Part shown: piece after piece, positions 11,161 to 23,632 of the stretch
Numbering within the stretch: position 1 is the first letter of the stretch
Layout: each line of letters starts with the position of its first letter
Source: Alectoria sarmentosa
Lineage: Eukaryota > Ascomycota > Lecanoromycetes > Lecanorales > Parmeliaceae
DNA length: 64,000 nt
NCBI GenBank assembly: GCA_009733775.1
Contig: WOGZ01000016.1
Coordinates: 62,001 to 126,000, forward strand
Direction of reading: 5' to 3'
Notes under the pieces: model-generated
Databases searched by the model: none
What the model was told of the DNA's origin: nothing
Seen by the model: only the letters and a program-made list of their open reading frames with translations
Translations under genes and position numbers: made by a program

Positions 11161-11588
11161 AGTTGCCATAAAAGGCGCATTGAGTGGGGACGCTTTGATG
11201 TAGATGACTACGTGACTACTATTTATGGCCAAGCATGGTCTGGGAAAGATAGCGAACAGTAGACCGAGACATCGTATCTATCGGGGTCAGGATAGCTTTC
11301 ATGAAGAAGGAAGGACCTGACACTGATCTATTCTATGACAGCCAACTAGGCTGCCTGCGCAACATAGATATAATGAAAAGCCTCCTACCGTCCCAATTCC
11401 AAATACCATCATTTCTTTCCGTCAGAATACACATGATCCATGATTCCCCTCGCTTGCTGAATACCATTCGTCTTTGGTAGTCGTAGAAACATTTCTCATA
11501 ACCTATTCACTCACAACATGCCGTTCATACTTTTGACGTTATTATGACACCTCAACGCCACAACCTTCCGCCTCGCGCAAAAGACGGC
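11161..11588. other. Intergenic between converging genes
   Basis: Holds the 3' ends of the AT-hook gene and UBA4. No open frame of note and no repeat. Confidence 0.45.
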
Positions 11589-13241
11589 CTAATACTCCGG
11601 AAACCCAGCATCAACCTCTTCCCTCCACGCCCTTAAACCACCCGCGACATCTCCCTTGAAATCATATTTAGCCCGCGGCCTAACCTTTTCCAATTCCATA
11701 AACGTATCCGCCGCCAGCTGCGAATCGTTGCCATACCGACATATAAGATACAGCGATACCCCATCAGCGACATCTGGATTTCCATTAACCGTATGGTCCA
11801 ACATGTCGATAAAAACCACTGGGTCTCGACTGAACTCGGAGTAAGGGAGGTTGATGCTTCCTTTGAGGTGGCAGATGTCGAACTGGACTTTTTCTCTCAC
11901 GTCGACGAGGAGGTGTGGAGTTGCGGGGGCTTGTCGGACTTTGCTGTACTCTTTGGCGGATATCCGATTCCTGTTGGTCGGCGCTGCTGCAGATGTCGAT
12001 GCGCAGAAGGTGCTGTAGTTTAAAGATGCAGACTTTAGTGATTCTTCCGTGATGCTTGCTGTGTCTGAGCAGCTAGGACATTCTTTTCTCTTCCCTCGCA
12101 ATTTGACGCTTCTGAATGGAGGATTGCTGTAGGCAGAGTATAGCAGTAGCGACGGTGGAGTAGGGTCGCAAGATGCTTCCGTTGGATATTGGTATTCATT
12201 CTCTCGATATGATGGCGCAAGAATCTTGAGAGCCTCCATAGCCATAAGAACGCCCATGACTCCAACAACAGGACCAAGTATACCACCTTCGCCGCACGAC
12301 AAAACGGTTTCCTTTGGTGGATGCTTTGGAAACACACAGCGGTAGCAGAAGCCGCCCGGATTGTCGTGGCTTCTTGGAGGGCTGTTAAGGACCATCAGCT
12401 GTCCTTCCGTACGTAAGGCAGATGCCGTGACTATAGGCTTTCCTGCCAGCACCGCTGCGTCGGATACGAGGTATCGCGTACTAGGACGATCCGTACAGTC
12501 AAGTATGAGGTCGTAGTTTTCCATAATCTCAACGGCTGTATTCTGATCCAAGTTGTAATTGTGGGCAACGTAGTGAATCTCCGAGTTCCGGCTAAGTTGG
12601 TCAGCATGTGAGGGTGATGGAGGTCTTATTGACTCACTCCATCAAGCTCTCTACAGCGCTGTCCACCTTCCCCAGACCAAGCCACTTCTCGGTATGTAGT
12701 AATTGGCGGTGAAGATTGGAAAGCTCGACTTTATCACCGTCCATGAGGCCGATCTTTCCCACCCCAGCACCGGCGAGGTATGTGGCAGCCGGACATCCTA
12801 GACCTCCAACACCGACGATCAGGACGGAACCATTCTTCAATCGTAGCTGTCCTGTTCCCGAGCCGCGTAAGAGAAGGCCGCATTTTTTCTTTCGGAGATG
12901 TGCCCACCTCTGAGACCAATCTCTGGCATTATTAGCTGCCTTCCATACCTCTTGTGCTCTTCTGGTGTCAATTCCCAGCTCCGGCCCGTTCTGTCTTCTT
13001 GAGGCAACCTCAACAGGTCGATAAAACTCTCAAACGCCTTCTCAGCGTAATCGACTCGCTGGGCCGGAGGATACGAGGGGGCTTGGGTCTGCAAATGGCC
13101 AATGTTGTTAACTTGCGCAGATGCAGTCTGTTTATTGTAGGTTTCGGCATCTGCGAGTTGTGTTTTCAGGTCTGCCAGTATACCTTCGAGGGAGGCTATT
13201 TGAGCTCGGAGTCGTATTACCGGATTGTTTGATAGGTCCAT
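11589..13241 (-). CDS. uba4: Adenylyltransferase/sulfurtransferase Uba4 (MOCS3)
   Basis: Three exons, 13241-12908, 12851-12638 and 12591-11589, encode 516 aa. The introns are 56 and 46 nt. Both joins restore family motifs: IGLRGQLRLKNGSVLIVGVG across the first and DRNSEIHYVAHNYNLDQN across the second. The N-terminus has a coiled-coil-like stretch (IASLEGILADLKTQLADAE), then an E1-like ThiF/MoeB domain with the ATP loop GVGGLGCP, and zinc-binding CYRC and CPSC pairs. The C-terminus is a rhodanese domain with the active-site loop LICRYGNDSQ. Uba4 adenylates and thiocarboxylates Urm1 for 2-thiolation of tRNA wobble uridines and for urmylation; MOCS3-type enzymes also serve MoaD in molybdopterin synthesis. 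The Met at 13241 (MDLSNN) is preferred because homologues start there; an in-frame ATG at 13361 would add 40 residues. Confidence 0.95.
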
Positions 13242-13865
13242 CTTGAGGCTCGCGACTGCACTCACGATACGTAAGAACGCGGTGAAGAGGTGAATGAGGA
13301 GGGAGGCGAAGGGTGAGAGAAGATTTTGCCTTTCATTTGAGTAATGCTGGGATTGTTGCATGAAGACGACCTTCGAAACCTCGCATTCCGGTGAATGTTG
13401 CGCCCCTGGGTCGCCCTATCAACTACAGTCTCGAAATACGAAATTTTGGGTGGTACGAGAAAATAAGAAACAGCTACAGCATTGTACCAGCGCCATTAGA
13501 AATCGAACCTCAATACCATTAAATATTACCAGCAAACAGTGCGAGTCGCCAAAAGAAATGTGATGCAACAAGAACAGCGTTCGTGTTGGCAGAAGAGGAT
13601 TGATATTTCTATAAGCTGCTGCAAGGTATAGTAGCACTCCACCAAGCTATGCTACATATGGCTAGCTGCGAATGCCTTCGTCACACCTTCCAGTTCCAAT
13701 GGCCTATTGCCTTTGCCTGAGATGACTAATCGTACCTCGCGTCAAGTATTTACATTCGCCCCAGTCTGAGCGTTCACGCGTCATTCTCTCACACTCGGAT
13801 AGTGTCTGTGCCAAACAGGTCCTGTATCGCCCTTAGATCTTGATTCTGATTATCACGTCGTCAGA
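13242..13865. promoter_or_regulatory. Divergent intergenic region
   Basis: Shared 5' region between uba4 (minus) and the F-box-like gene (plus), so it should hold two promoters. No specific element identified. Confidence 0.35.
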
Positions 13866-15088
13866 ATGACTGACTCAAGGCTTTCCTCTGAAGCTGAGTC
13901 TCGGTTCCTTAGAGTACCTCTTGGTAAAGTGCCTGTCTCATGTCTTTGACCGTAGCTGATTGGCGACAAACACAGAGATTCGTCGGCACATATACCGCTT
14001 CCTTCTACTAGATCCGCCTGGATCCTTTTTGAGCACGCCATTATACCAGGAGACGGACCGGCTACGCGAGAACAATGAAGGGGAACCCACGAACGATGAA
14101 ATGTGGCACGGCACCGAGTATCAGGGCGATTTCTACGAGTACAACTACAATGACTCCGACTTGGACATGGACTACTCATATCTTGATAGCCTCAGTAAGA
14201 TGAGGGATGCGGAAGCGAATTTGTCGCGTGGAAGCACGTTGCAAGACGGGCACAAGAGTGTATGGAAGGGCGACAATGACAAATTCGATGTGAGGAGGCA
14301 TACCGCTATCCTACGCACAAACCGTCAAATCTATAACGAAGCCTCTTCTTTGTTATATACCGAGCTCATTATGCACTTACAGCCTGGTGACGTTCTCTGC
14401 ATGAACACTGGCAAGGATATTGTGAAGGCGTCGGAGAGACTCTGGAGACACAACCCTCTTCACGGTATCGGAACCACCAACCCAAGCGGCCAGACCGTCT
14501 ATGCGAAGCCAGAGTGTCACGGCGTGATGGAGCCCCACGTCTTGGCACGGTTCAAGAAGATCACCTTCGACATGGATTTCAATTGGGAGTTCGAAACGCT
14601 CGAGGCCGAAAGATATCGACAAGTGACAGGGGATCAACCTGCGCCAAGCCTCTTCGTCGACGAGAACTTGATAGTCAATCCCGAAGACGAAGCCAAACTT
14701 CTTGTCTTCTATCAACGCTCAACCATCATACACCAGCTTGTCAAAATTCTCTCCAACTCTCCAGACATTTTTCGCCTTGAGATCCGTTTTGACATTAAAG
14801 TCCTCGGCCGGTACGACATGAGCTTGGAGTCGGACTCCGAAGACGAGGAGGAGGATGAGAAAACTGATAGGAAAATGGATGTAGCCAATGAACGCGCTAT
14901 GGAGCTTTTTTTTTGACAGCGGCCTTCTCGCACCGCTGGAGAAGCTCTCGAATGTCCGACGTTTTCAATTCGAATTCGATGCCCTGGATTGCAATGGCGA
15001 GATTTACAAGCCGACCTCAAAGTATGGTAGGATGTTGGGGGATTTAAAGCTGAAGATTGAGCGCAATCACGCCGTCAGAGACGACTGA
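13866..15088 (+). pseudogene. F-box-like (2EXR-type) protein, frameshifted in a T9 run
   Basis: Exon 1 is 13866-13923 and exon 2 begins at 13976; the 52-nt intron runs GTAAAG to CACAG. The join gives FLRVPLEIRRHIYRFLL, an F-box-like start of a kind very common in filamentous fungi, followed by ILRTNRQIYNEASSLLYTE, the usual second signature. The frame stops at 14914-14916 just after a run of nine T. Removing one T would continue it in the next frame (FFDSGLLAPLEKLSNVRRF) to a stop at 15088. The downstream part has normal coding character, so the break is either a recent inactivating mutation or a sequence error in a homopolymer. An acidic patch (ESDSEDEEEDEK) lies shortly before the break. 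Such proteins are presumed substrate adaptors or nuclear regulators; no specific function can be assigned. Confidence 0.7.
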
Positions 15089-18000
15089 GGATTTGTTTGG
15101 AGTAGTGAAAGTATCGTGAAGTTGCAACGGAGAAGTTGGCAGCCTTTCTTTCAACTTTGTGTCATTACGTTGTTCATGTACTGATTCTGCACGTATCTTG
15201 TGTGCTACGTCAGCGATTTGTGCGGTTCTGTGCAACGAATGATCAACCAGCCGGGGTAGAGAATTCGACCGAAGCTTCGCTTGTAAAGCCAAATGTTTCC
15301 ATACGCCCTGGTGGCTTGTCTGGCCTTGAGAATCTACACAAATCATCGCAATGCACACAGAAAGTGTTGCTGTCCGTGAGTCTATTCTCCTTGTCGATAT
15401 ATTCGGCGTCCACGTTTTCTGCATGCTTGATCCAAGGCGTCGTGTATATCCACCACCGGCCTGCTTTGGTGAAAACCGAGAAAGGTGTCTTGTTGTCTCA
15501 ACGCTGCAGATTCACTTGTCTTTTATCTGCTTCTATAAGATCTCGTCATTCGTGTAAAAACCATGATGCGGTAGACGAGGTATCGATAACATCATTATTT
15601 GTGCGCTTTCATCTCTTTCTTAAGCCGCCTATCAGCAATACCTTCCAGACCAGTTTCCTGCTTGCCGAAATTCGGTGTCCCAGTGAACTTCTACAATTCC
15701 AGAGGACTGTCGACGTTACTTCGAACCCAGAGCTGCCTGACCTAGCGTCAAAGGCTGCGCATTTACAACTTACACGCGCGACTTCTTCTGCCCTTCTAGC
15801 GAATCTCGGTGCACTTTATTGTCTATTTCTAAGCATCAAGACCTGATCTTCGCCCGTACAACACGGAGATTCATTCCCTTCCTGGAATACTTTTAACGAG
15901 CCTACTCGCAAACCCCCCCCCCACACCCACTGTAATGGGAATTGCCTTGAACCGAAATCGACGGTATAATTCTCACGACGCATCTCAGGCAACGCAACCT
16001 TGAAATGTTTCAAATCATAAATACGATCCTCATAATCGCTTCGTTTACATAAGATCAATCGATGAACGTCATAAATGAATACACAAATACGTTTGTAGAA
16101 AGCGATCAATTCGATCAACAATTGATCAATTAGGTTAGATACCATTCACAATTGAGGCACAAAAGAGTGTTGCAACGGCAAGGGTCAACAACCTCGTGCA
16201 GCACCTCTTCCCCATCGGGCGCAAAGTCAGCAAGCATGTCGTCTAATGTTTATAATGCTGCATTCATCGATGGGACCAGTATTCTCGAACGCGACTCCTG
16301 GCAGCACCTGACTGAATCGATCGCAATAATTTCGACCTCCACATCATCAAGCTCGGCATCCGTCAATCACCTTCGCGGCTCTTTCATCGTCTTCATCGAT
16401 CACACCTTGGCTCTTCATCAGCAACAATACTAGCATCGGTGACACCCAACACCTCCTTTAGCTATGCAACCTTCAACTTCACCTGCACAGCCCCATCACC
16501 TATACGCAACGTCACACCGGCCAGCATTAACGTCGGGGATCCCGGCAACAGCAACAACAAACCCTAAAAACCCGCGATCCACACAAGTGGTTGCATGGGG
16601 TATTCTCGCTGAGGAGGGTACCCGCCCCTTGGAGCGTATATTCTCGAAGCCATGCGATCTGCTAGGGATCTGATCGGTTCCGTGCGAGCTAGGTAGTCCA
16701 GATGACTGCCTTGTGATTGGGTGGTGTCACCCTGACGAATGGAAAGATGCAGCTGTGCATTGAAAAATAGACATGTGACAGTTACTGGTGCTTGGGACAC
16801 CTTCTCCATCTGTCTGACCGCGCCAACCTGATTGAATATGAGATCCTTATCATCGACTCTGAAGATCATGGATCATAAGTTTTTTTCGCGGAGCTTTTTT
16901 AGGATTTTTTTAACGTATGGATAGCGAGAGCATTTTGGTTGAAATTGAATAAATACCTCGAGATGGTTTCACAAATTTGGTTGAAACGGCTGGAGTTGCT
17001 GCGCATTGCCAAAAAGATGAGATTGTCTGGGTTCGTATGTCTGTATTGGCTACAGTATGCGATGGCAATATGTGTTGTTTGGATCCACCCCGATAGGTAA
17101 TAGACCCGCTTATGTCGCTTGTACGGAGTATTAGAGCAGCCACAAGTTGAATATGTGGGTCCCGCAAATGATCATGAGAGTACATGGCACGTTACATATG
17201 GGTGCTGGGGCATGAATATGTGCATGGGGTACATTTCTCATAGCTTGGCAGATTCTCAGCACACTTATTGATCAACATCTCTACTAAGCGGCCGAGACTT
17301 GGTACGGCCGCTCATGGGAACTACAAGGGGCGATCCGATGTGCAAAGCTGACAACAGTGGTGGCCATGTAGTCGAGGAAGACACAAAAGCTCGGGTTTAG
17401 TAGCGACCGCTACTTCAATGCCTGAGGCATTTCACCGTGACTAAATGTGGAAGTCGTCATTTACGATACGCGGAGAATTTGAATCCAGCTAGGCGGCGAA
17501 TTCTAGTCCGAAGACGAGGCCAAGGGCGCAGAGAGGCAGTTCGAGCAGATTTTGTCCAAGGTGATATGGTTCAGCGCAAGACTAAGCATTCGAAATAAAA
17601 ACAATATTTCAGCAGAGGCGAAAGGTGGTATAATGAGTTCTCCATGAGTCCCTACTGCAGTCTTCCCAACAAGCCTCTTCAGCATACCTTGCCCACCGTG
17701 ATGGCGGACAGCGATTCATCGGACGACCACCGTCCAGGCATTTATTCCTGCAATGGACCACCAGTCTGTCTCGTCTCTTTTTGATCCGTAATGTAATATA
17801 GTGAGCTGACTGGTGAGGTAGAGCGAGCGTATGAATAGAGGTCAACGGACAGGGAGAAAGAATAGGTCGATGAAAGGTGACTAGAAGTGCACGAACTTTT
17901 GTTTGCCGGTGATGGTCCGAGGGGATATCAGACTAATGTTAGTAATTGCCGGACAACTGGTTATAGCAGCAGAGGTTGACCTTGTACAGACTCGCCAGTA

Positions 18001-19092
18001 TGTAAGGGTTAGTCACGATCAGGTCACGGCGCTGGCTAGCAATTTGATGATGCGTAGAAGCGTTGAGGTGCAGGAACTACAACCGCGATTTGAACGCCTT
18101 GACAGACAATCATGGTTGGTCATCACGTACCAGAATCGCGACTTACTAAATTATCTCTCCGTCACGTTCAAAGCCTCTTCCTGTCGCTGCAACGGGACCT
18201 TGATTGCTTTTATAGGCGTTTTCAGAATCCCCAAAGACAGTGTGGTGAAGCATCATAGAGTCATGATCAAAAGCATACATCGGCATAGTCTTCGCGTACC
18301 TGATCTACAGTCTAGAGCACAAGAGCTTAGAGGTGCACAACGCATCGCGTGAGGATGTAGTTGATCGCTAAGCTATGTACAGACGCAAACCCTTTTCCGC
18401 TATGAAGAACGTGCTGAACCAAGACACCCACGGTCATCAGAGACAAGGAGATGAGCTTGCTAGGTACCCCTCGAAGGAGGATTTAAGCCCCTGCGCCAAG
18501 CTCGTGCAGGGGGGAAAGAACCTCGACGACCGATGATGACTTCAAAACATTGAGTGCCGAAGCACAACTCGCATTAACAAGCCAGGCCTTGCACGAGTTA
18601 AACAGGGAGTTCCAAAAACGGGATGCTTGATCCAACAAGTATCACACCGTTAAAGCTCCTACACCAATATTTAGTCTGTGGGAAGGGGGACCTACCTCTG
18701 TATGGAGAAAAAGGACGAAGCCTCGCCCTATTGTCAGTACTCTACCAAAAGCCTCGCTCGGACTCATTCTTGACGAGCAGAATCATTTTAGTGCCCGGCT
18801 TCACATTCTACATGAATGGATTTCATAGCTTGTACTTTGGATGTTTATCAATGTTGTAAAACCATTATAATAAAGAGAGCTTGATTCAGCACAGAATCTC
18901 AAAAGCCGATGTTGAAATTGAACATGCTGACTCAGCAGATAGGGCTAAACTCCGGCATATCGCGGGATCAGCAACCTTGAATTCGCTAAAGTGGCCATAC
19001 AGAGTTGCGAACTGGGGAGCTTGGTGAAGCACTTCCTCCAGCTTGCCATCCATCTCCAACATCCTACAAAGAAACCCCACGACAGCTCCACC
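15089..19092. other. Long gene-poor stretch
   Basis: Four kilobases without a gene that I can support. Open frames up to ~236 codons exist on the plus strand (15136-15846), but they lack an ATG near the start, domain motifs and fungal splice structure. There is a run of 11 C at about 15910. No repeat or RNA gene was recognised. Fast-evolving small genes cannot be excluded. Confidence 0.4.
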
Positions 19093-19720
19093 ATGGTCCT
19101 TTCGCTCCCACCACCTCCCCTCCAACCCCCGCTAACAAACCCAGGCACCCCGCCCCCCCACCAAGCCCTCGACCCTCTCCCACAAACCCCACAAACCACC
19201 CAGCAAACGCCAAAAGCGCATCTCCAAACACGCCACCCTCCTCACCCGCATCACCAAAACCCTCCCCTCATCCACCAAAAGCCCCAAACGACGCCGGCCC
19301 AGCAAGAAGCTCGTCACAAGTCTCGATTCTCTCGCAGCGGCACTACCGGCACCCACTGCGCATACCGCAGATGATGCCGGTAACGAAGCATGGGAAGGAA
19401 TCCCCGACGGAAACTCCGGCGTGCAGATAAAGCACAAGAGTCTAAAAAGCCGGCCCGGAGCCCGCAGGAAGAAAGACAAATTAGTAGCGATGGAGCGGGA
19501 GCGGTTCGCGAGGAATTTGGCGGCCATGGCGTCTGGATCTGGCTCCCGGGATGCCACGGTGGATGGAGGGATGGTTGTGGAAGGGGAAGGTGAAGGGAAA
19601 AGGGAAGGGGGCGATGGGACAAAGGGGAGGAGTGCGGAGCGGTGGGCTGCGATTCGTGGATTCATATGCCAGACGATGGAACGGCGGCCGGAAGGAGAGG
19701 GTGTGGCGGGGAAGAAGTGA
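19093..19720 (+). CDS. slx9: Slx9-like ribosome biogenesis protein
   Basis: Proposed exon 1 is only the ATG (19093-19095) and exon 2 is 19145-19720, giving 192 aa. The 49-nt intron starts GTCCTT (weak) and ends GCTAACAAACCCAG (very good branch and acceptor). The predicted start MAPRPPTK matches how Slx9 proteins begin. Three family blocks are clear: KRRRPSKKLVTSLDSLAAAL, IKHKSLKSRPGARRKKDKL and, at the end, RWAAIRGFICQTMERRPE. In yeast Slx9 binds pre-ribosomes and helps 40S subunit export and 18S rRNA maturation. The protein is basic and lacks membrane segments. The body of the gene is well supported; the exact 5' end is less so, and an upstream non-consensus exon is possible. Confidence 0.8.
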
Positions 19721-20282
19721 GGGAAGGAAAGGAGAGAGGGGGTGAAAAGATGGCTACTGATGATTGCGACGGTGAAACGATGACTACGCGGTATTCGCTA
19801 CGCAAAATCTGCCATCTCAAGACGGTTGTTGAGCTTCGCCCGGGCAAAGGCTCGAGAGAACTCTGGGCGAGACGCTCCTCCATTCGACTATGGATCAGAA
19901 TCAACAAGGGATAGGCTAATGTGTTGTGGAATGAAACTTGCGTACTCAGCTACAAACGTAAGCATGGAATCGAGGTGTCAATATCGAAACCGAGAAACCG
20001 GGAGGATTTACTGAAGGTCTCACCAGCCTTGGAGATAATCCATCAAGTCGGTTTGGTGTGGCCGAGAAGTGCTTACCATGTACACCGTTCGAACCTGCCG
20101 AGCCATGGCATTCCCGGGTGAAACCCCCATTACAGATGCAACGAACCATTGGGACCTATTGAGCATGCAGCTGCTGAACTTTAGATGATATATACACGCT
20201 GATTGTACAATCTTTTCTATTGCTTTGACCCACCGCAGCGAAAACAGCGCCCATACTCAGCAGACGAATGATACTCATAATC
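19721..20282. other. Intergenic between converging genes
   Basis: Holds the 3' ends of slx9 and of the cytochrome c1 gene. No coding or repeat signal recognised. Confidence 0.4.
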
Positions 20283-21509
20283 TCAACGGATAGGAGGGTT
20301 GTAGACGACTTTCCTAGTCTTGATCGGGCTCCATTTGTATCTACGTCCAGATCGTTAGCAGCCGCGTCTCTTTGAAAGTATCATGGTATGACGAACCTCT
20401 TTACCCATATGCTAAGAGCCAGCAGTACGCTTGTGATAACAATGGTAGCTACACCCATCTTCTTCCTCTGGTCCATCTCTGGCTCCGCGGACCAATTCAG
20501 GAATTCCACCACATCCTTTGCCATTTGAGATGTTGTAGCGGGTGTGCCATCTTCGTATTCGACGAGACCATCGTAGAGGACCCGAGCCATCGCGATGCCT
20601 AGCAAACATTTTCAGCCTCTTGCTCTATATCGGACACCTTGGATAGGCTCACCAGTGCCAGGGAAGTAGGGATTGAAGTTCAATCCAGGAGCCACCGTCG
20701 CGCCTGGAGGTGGCTCCTCTGGATACCCAGTCAACAGCGAGAAAATATAATTGCAGCCTCCGTGTCTAGCCTTCACCATCAAACTAAGATCCGGCGGCAG
20801 AGCTCCATTGTTCGCCGCACGAGCAGCCTCGTCGTTCTTGTAGGGTGCAGGAATATAGTCCGACAGCTTCCCTGGTCGCTTCTCGATCTCGCCTTCATCG
20901 TTAGGCTCCGTGTCGTATTCATTCTCTTCAGCCATAACTTTCATTTCGTCAACGGTATGGGAGGAGCCGACGAGTGATCGCCAAGGGATGCGGTTGAGGG
21001 AGTGGCAAGACGAGCAGACCTCGCGGTAGACTTGGAACCCACGTCGTAGGCTGTTGTTGATTAGCAAAGCTTGGGGTCGTTGGGGCAGAAGAGGCGCACG
21101 TTTGGTGGTCAAAGGTCTTTGTGAACCTCTCATGTTCCCACGGGTATTTGGTGGGGTGCAGTCTGCGGCTGTATTCAGCAAATTATTCAGTATCCTCCTG
21201 ATAAATGATTGTACCCTTCTTCTTGTGGTGTCATTGCGTATAGAGTCGGGCCGTATAGATGATAGTACCACGCCATTGACCCTACAGCTACAGCGGTGGT
21301 GGCGGTCCCAGCTACCGTCAGGCGGAAGGGTGAGGCGGCAGCTTCTGATGCAGCATTTCTTGATGAAGAAGTGGTAGAGCGCTGGGGTATAGTTAGCTTG
21401 CCATTGGATGCCAATGGATCGAGGGATAGATTACGGTCGCCGTTCGCCCCAGGGACCTGCGGGCATTGCCAGCCATACGCGCGGAGCGCAGGACTGAACG
21501 TGTCAACAT
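20283..21509 (-). CDS. cyt1: Cytochrome c1, heme protein of complex III
   Basis: Six exons, 21509-21435, 21381-21215, 21162-21100, 21050-20653, 20598-20397 and 20340-20283, give 320 aa; introns are 49-56 nt. Every join restores family sequence: EEGLHPTKYPWEHERF across introns 2 and 3, FDHQTLRRGFQVYREVCSSC, then GIAMARVLYDG and WVKRYKWSPIKTRKVV. The N-terminus (MLTRSVLRSARMAGNARR) is a mitochondrial targeting peptide, followed by a hydrophobic sorting segment (VAGTATTAVAVGSMAW). The heme c site is CSSCH at residues 114-118; the Met in IAMAR is the likely axial ligand. One C-terminal membrane helix (VATIVITSVLLALSIW) anchors the protein in the inner membrane facing the intermembrane space. It passes electrons from the Rieske centre to cytochrome c. 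The last intron has a weak donor (GTTCGT), but only this splice restores the conserved tail. Confidence 0.97.
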
Positions 21510-21680
21510 GATGCCGTCTGGCCGGTTTTGATACAAAGGAAAAGCTCAACGATGGACGTGGTCGCCGCGATAGAGGGGAGAGTGGAGACTAAGGTCAACG
21601 ACGAGGAGATATTTGGTGCTCGGCTTGGCTTGGCTTGGCGGATTTAGCTGACTTGATTTTTGTTACATTTGATTGGTCGA

Positions 21681-22131
21681 GAATTTAGCATATTTCAAAA
21701 GAAGTCGATTCCTTGGCATTCTTAATCACTTCACCAACTGTTTGACAGAATACTGAATATTACCAATTGGTTAAATAAACGTATATGAAAGTTATTTTTC
21801 TTATTGTCGCGATTCTGACGCCGTTAACAGTATGAAAAAGTAATATGTATTCATTGAGATATGTAAGATCTAAGAGTTTAAGGATTCTTAAGATTCCACA
21901 GATCGAGAAGTTTAAATTCTTGAATGTCGAGCTATGACTCTTTATTTGTTGTATCTTGACGAATAGTTTTCATGTATTCAAGATTTTGATAATATTAGAA
22001 TCGCGGTAATGATTTAAACCACTTTCATATTTATTGCTTTTGAAGATCCGTAATATTCATCATTCTGTCAGACGGTTGGTGACATGATTACGAACGCCAA
22101 GAAATTGAATACTTCTTGAATACACTAAATT
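21681..22131. repeat. Fold-back (inverted-repeat) element, MITE-like
   Basis: A left arm (about 21681-21818) and a right arm (about 21997-22131) are reverse complements with small gaps. Over 21703-21762 versus 22051-22110 I count 49 of 60 matching bases, and most differences are C/T or G/A. A further match joins 21783-21818 to 21997-22030 (shared ATATGAAAGT and CGCGATTCT). The spacer is ~180 bp and AT-rich. There is no open frame of note. It looks like a non-autonomous inverted-repeat transposon aged by C-to-T decay. It lies between the start of cyt1 and the start of the DAHP synthase gene. Confidence 0.75.
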
Positions 22132-22273
22132 CCTTGGCGTTCATCAAGAATTCTTGCAATTTCATCGGCTCTGCTACAAATTTGTATGACTCGAAATCCT
22201 CCCTACACCGCCCAGCAATTTGTCTTAAATATTGCTCTCTCCTTCTGTCTTACAATTCACAAAAGTATCCAAG

Positions 22274-23632
22274 ATGTCTATGAGTACTTCTGTGAGTCCA
22301 CTGCAACCTTTATTGAGTTTCAATGGTTTCTGACTGATATTTGGGCAAGTTCTATTCGGAAAACCCGAATCTGGGGAACAAAGACAGCGTTGAAGACTGG
22401 CGAAGTGCGAGTCTTGGGCTTTCTAATGAAAAGGGCCAAGCTGATAGGCCATAGTAAGAGGGGCAAACCCTCTGACACCGCCTGATCTCCTCCAACATGA
22501 AATAGCACAAGTATGAGCCTCACCATAGCCCCTCGCACTATTTACTCACAATGAGAAGACTCCTAAATCCAAGGAGACTGTCCTCTCGGCTCGGAATGAA
22601 GTGGTCTCGATCATCTACAATACAGATCCAAACCGTCGCCTACTCGTCATCATCGGCCCCTGCTCAATACACGATCCCGCCGCGGCCCTCGACTATGCCG
22701 ATCGTCTCTTGCAACTCAAGCACAAATATGCCGACGACCTGCTTATCGTCATGCGTTCTTATCTCGAGAAGCCTCGGACCACAGTTGGGTGGAAAGGGCT
22801 GATCAACGACCCAGACATCAATAATAGCTTCCAGATCAACAAGGGTTTGAGAGTATCGAGGCAATTGTTCCTGGACCTCACAGAAAAAGGCATGCCATTG
22901 GCGAGCGAGATGCTGGACACGATATCACCGCAATTCTTGGCAGACATGTTGAGCGCTGGCGCAGTTGGAGCAAGGACGACAGAGAGTCAATTACACAGAG
23001 AATTAGCATCCGGATTATCCTACCCGGTTGGATTCAAAAACGGTACGGATGGGTCACTGGATGTTGCAATAGATGCGATAGGAGCTGTCATGCACCCTCA
23101 CCATTTTCTATCCGTCACAAAACCTGGCTTGGTCGCTATTGTTGGGACAATGGGCAATGAGGATTGCTTTGTCATCTTAAGAGGTGGGAAGAAAGGAACC
23201 AATTACGACAATAAAAGCATACAAGAAGCGAAAGAGGCGCTGGAGAAGAAGGGTCTGCGACCAAGATTAATGGTCGACTGCAGTCATGGCAATTCGCTGA
23301 AAGATCACCGAAATCAGCCAAAGGTAGTGAGCGACTTGGCTGGACAGATTGAGCGAGGAGAGGAAGCGATAATGGGCGTAATGATTGAGAGTAATATTAA
23401 CGAAGGTACGCTTGCGCCACAAGAAGCGAAATTAGAGTGCTAACAGTGGATAGGGGCACAAAAGGTGCCCAAGGAAGGCAAAGAAGGCTTGAAATATGGA
23501 GTCTCTATAACAGATGCCTGTATAAGATGGGATACTACAGAAGAGGTGCTCGAGGTACTCGCAAAATCGGTTCGAAAACGAAGGGAAGTATTAGGCATGA
23601 ATGGTCATCAAGAAACAAACGGTCACATATAA
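22274..23632 (+). CDS. DAHP synthase (3-deoxy-7-phosphoheptulonate synthase, class I)
   Basis: Five exons, 22274-22291, 22350-22404, 22455-22510, 22559-23405 and 23454-23632, encode 384 aa; introns are 48-58 nt. Joins give the family N-terminus: NPNLGNKDSVEDWRIRGANP, then LTPPDLLQHEIAQTPKSKET. The catalytic barrel follows, with LLVIIGPCSIHDP, GAVGARTTESQLHRELASGL, PVGFKNGTDGS and MVDCSHGNSLKDH (metal ligands in the last two regions and in the GPC strand). This is the type I enzyme of the yeast Aro3/Aro4 kind, which joins phosphoenolpyruvate and erythrose 4-phosphate in the first shikimate-pathway step. It is normally inhibited by Phe or Tyr; I cannot tell which here. The C-terminal HQETNGHI tail is variable. 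The first three exons are very short, so gene finders may miss them. Confidence 0.95.

Noticed and set aside
15136..15846. 236-codon plus-strand open frame
   Set aside because: Starts with a non-ATG codon, has no domain, no splice structure and Cys/Ser/Leu-biased composition as expected from a chance frame.
17903..18352. 149-codon plus-strand frame
   Set aside because: No ATG near the start, no motif, and no neighbours that give support.
19132..19665. 177-codon minus-strand frame over slx9
   Set aside because: Antisense shadow; the plus strand encodes three Slx9 family blocks.
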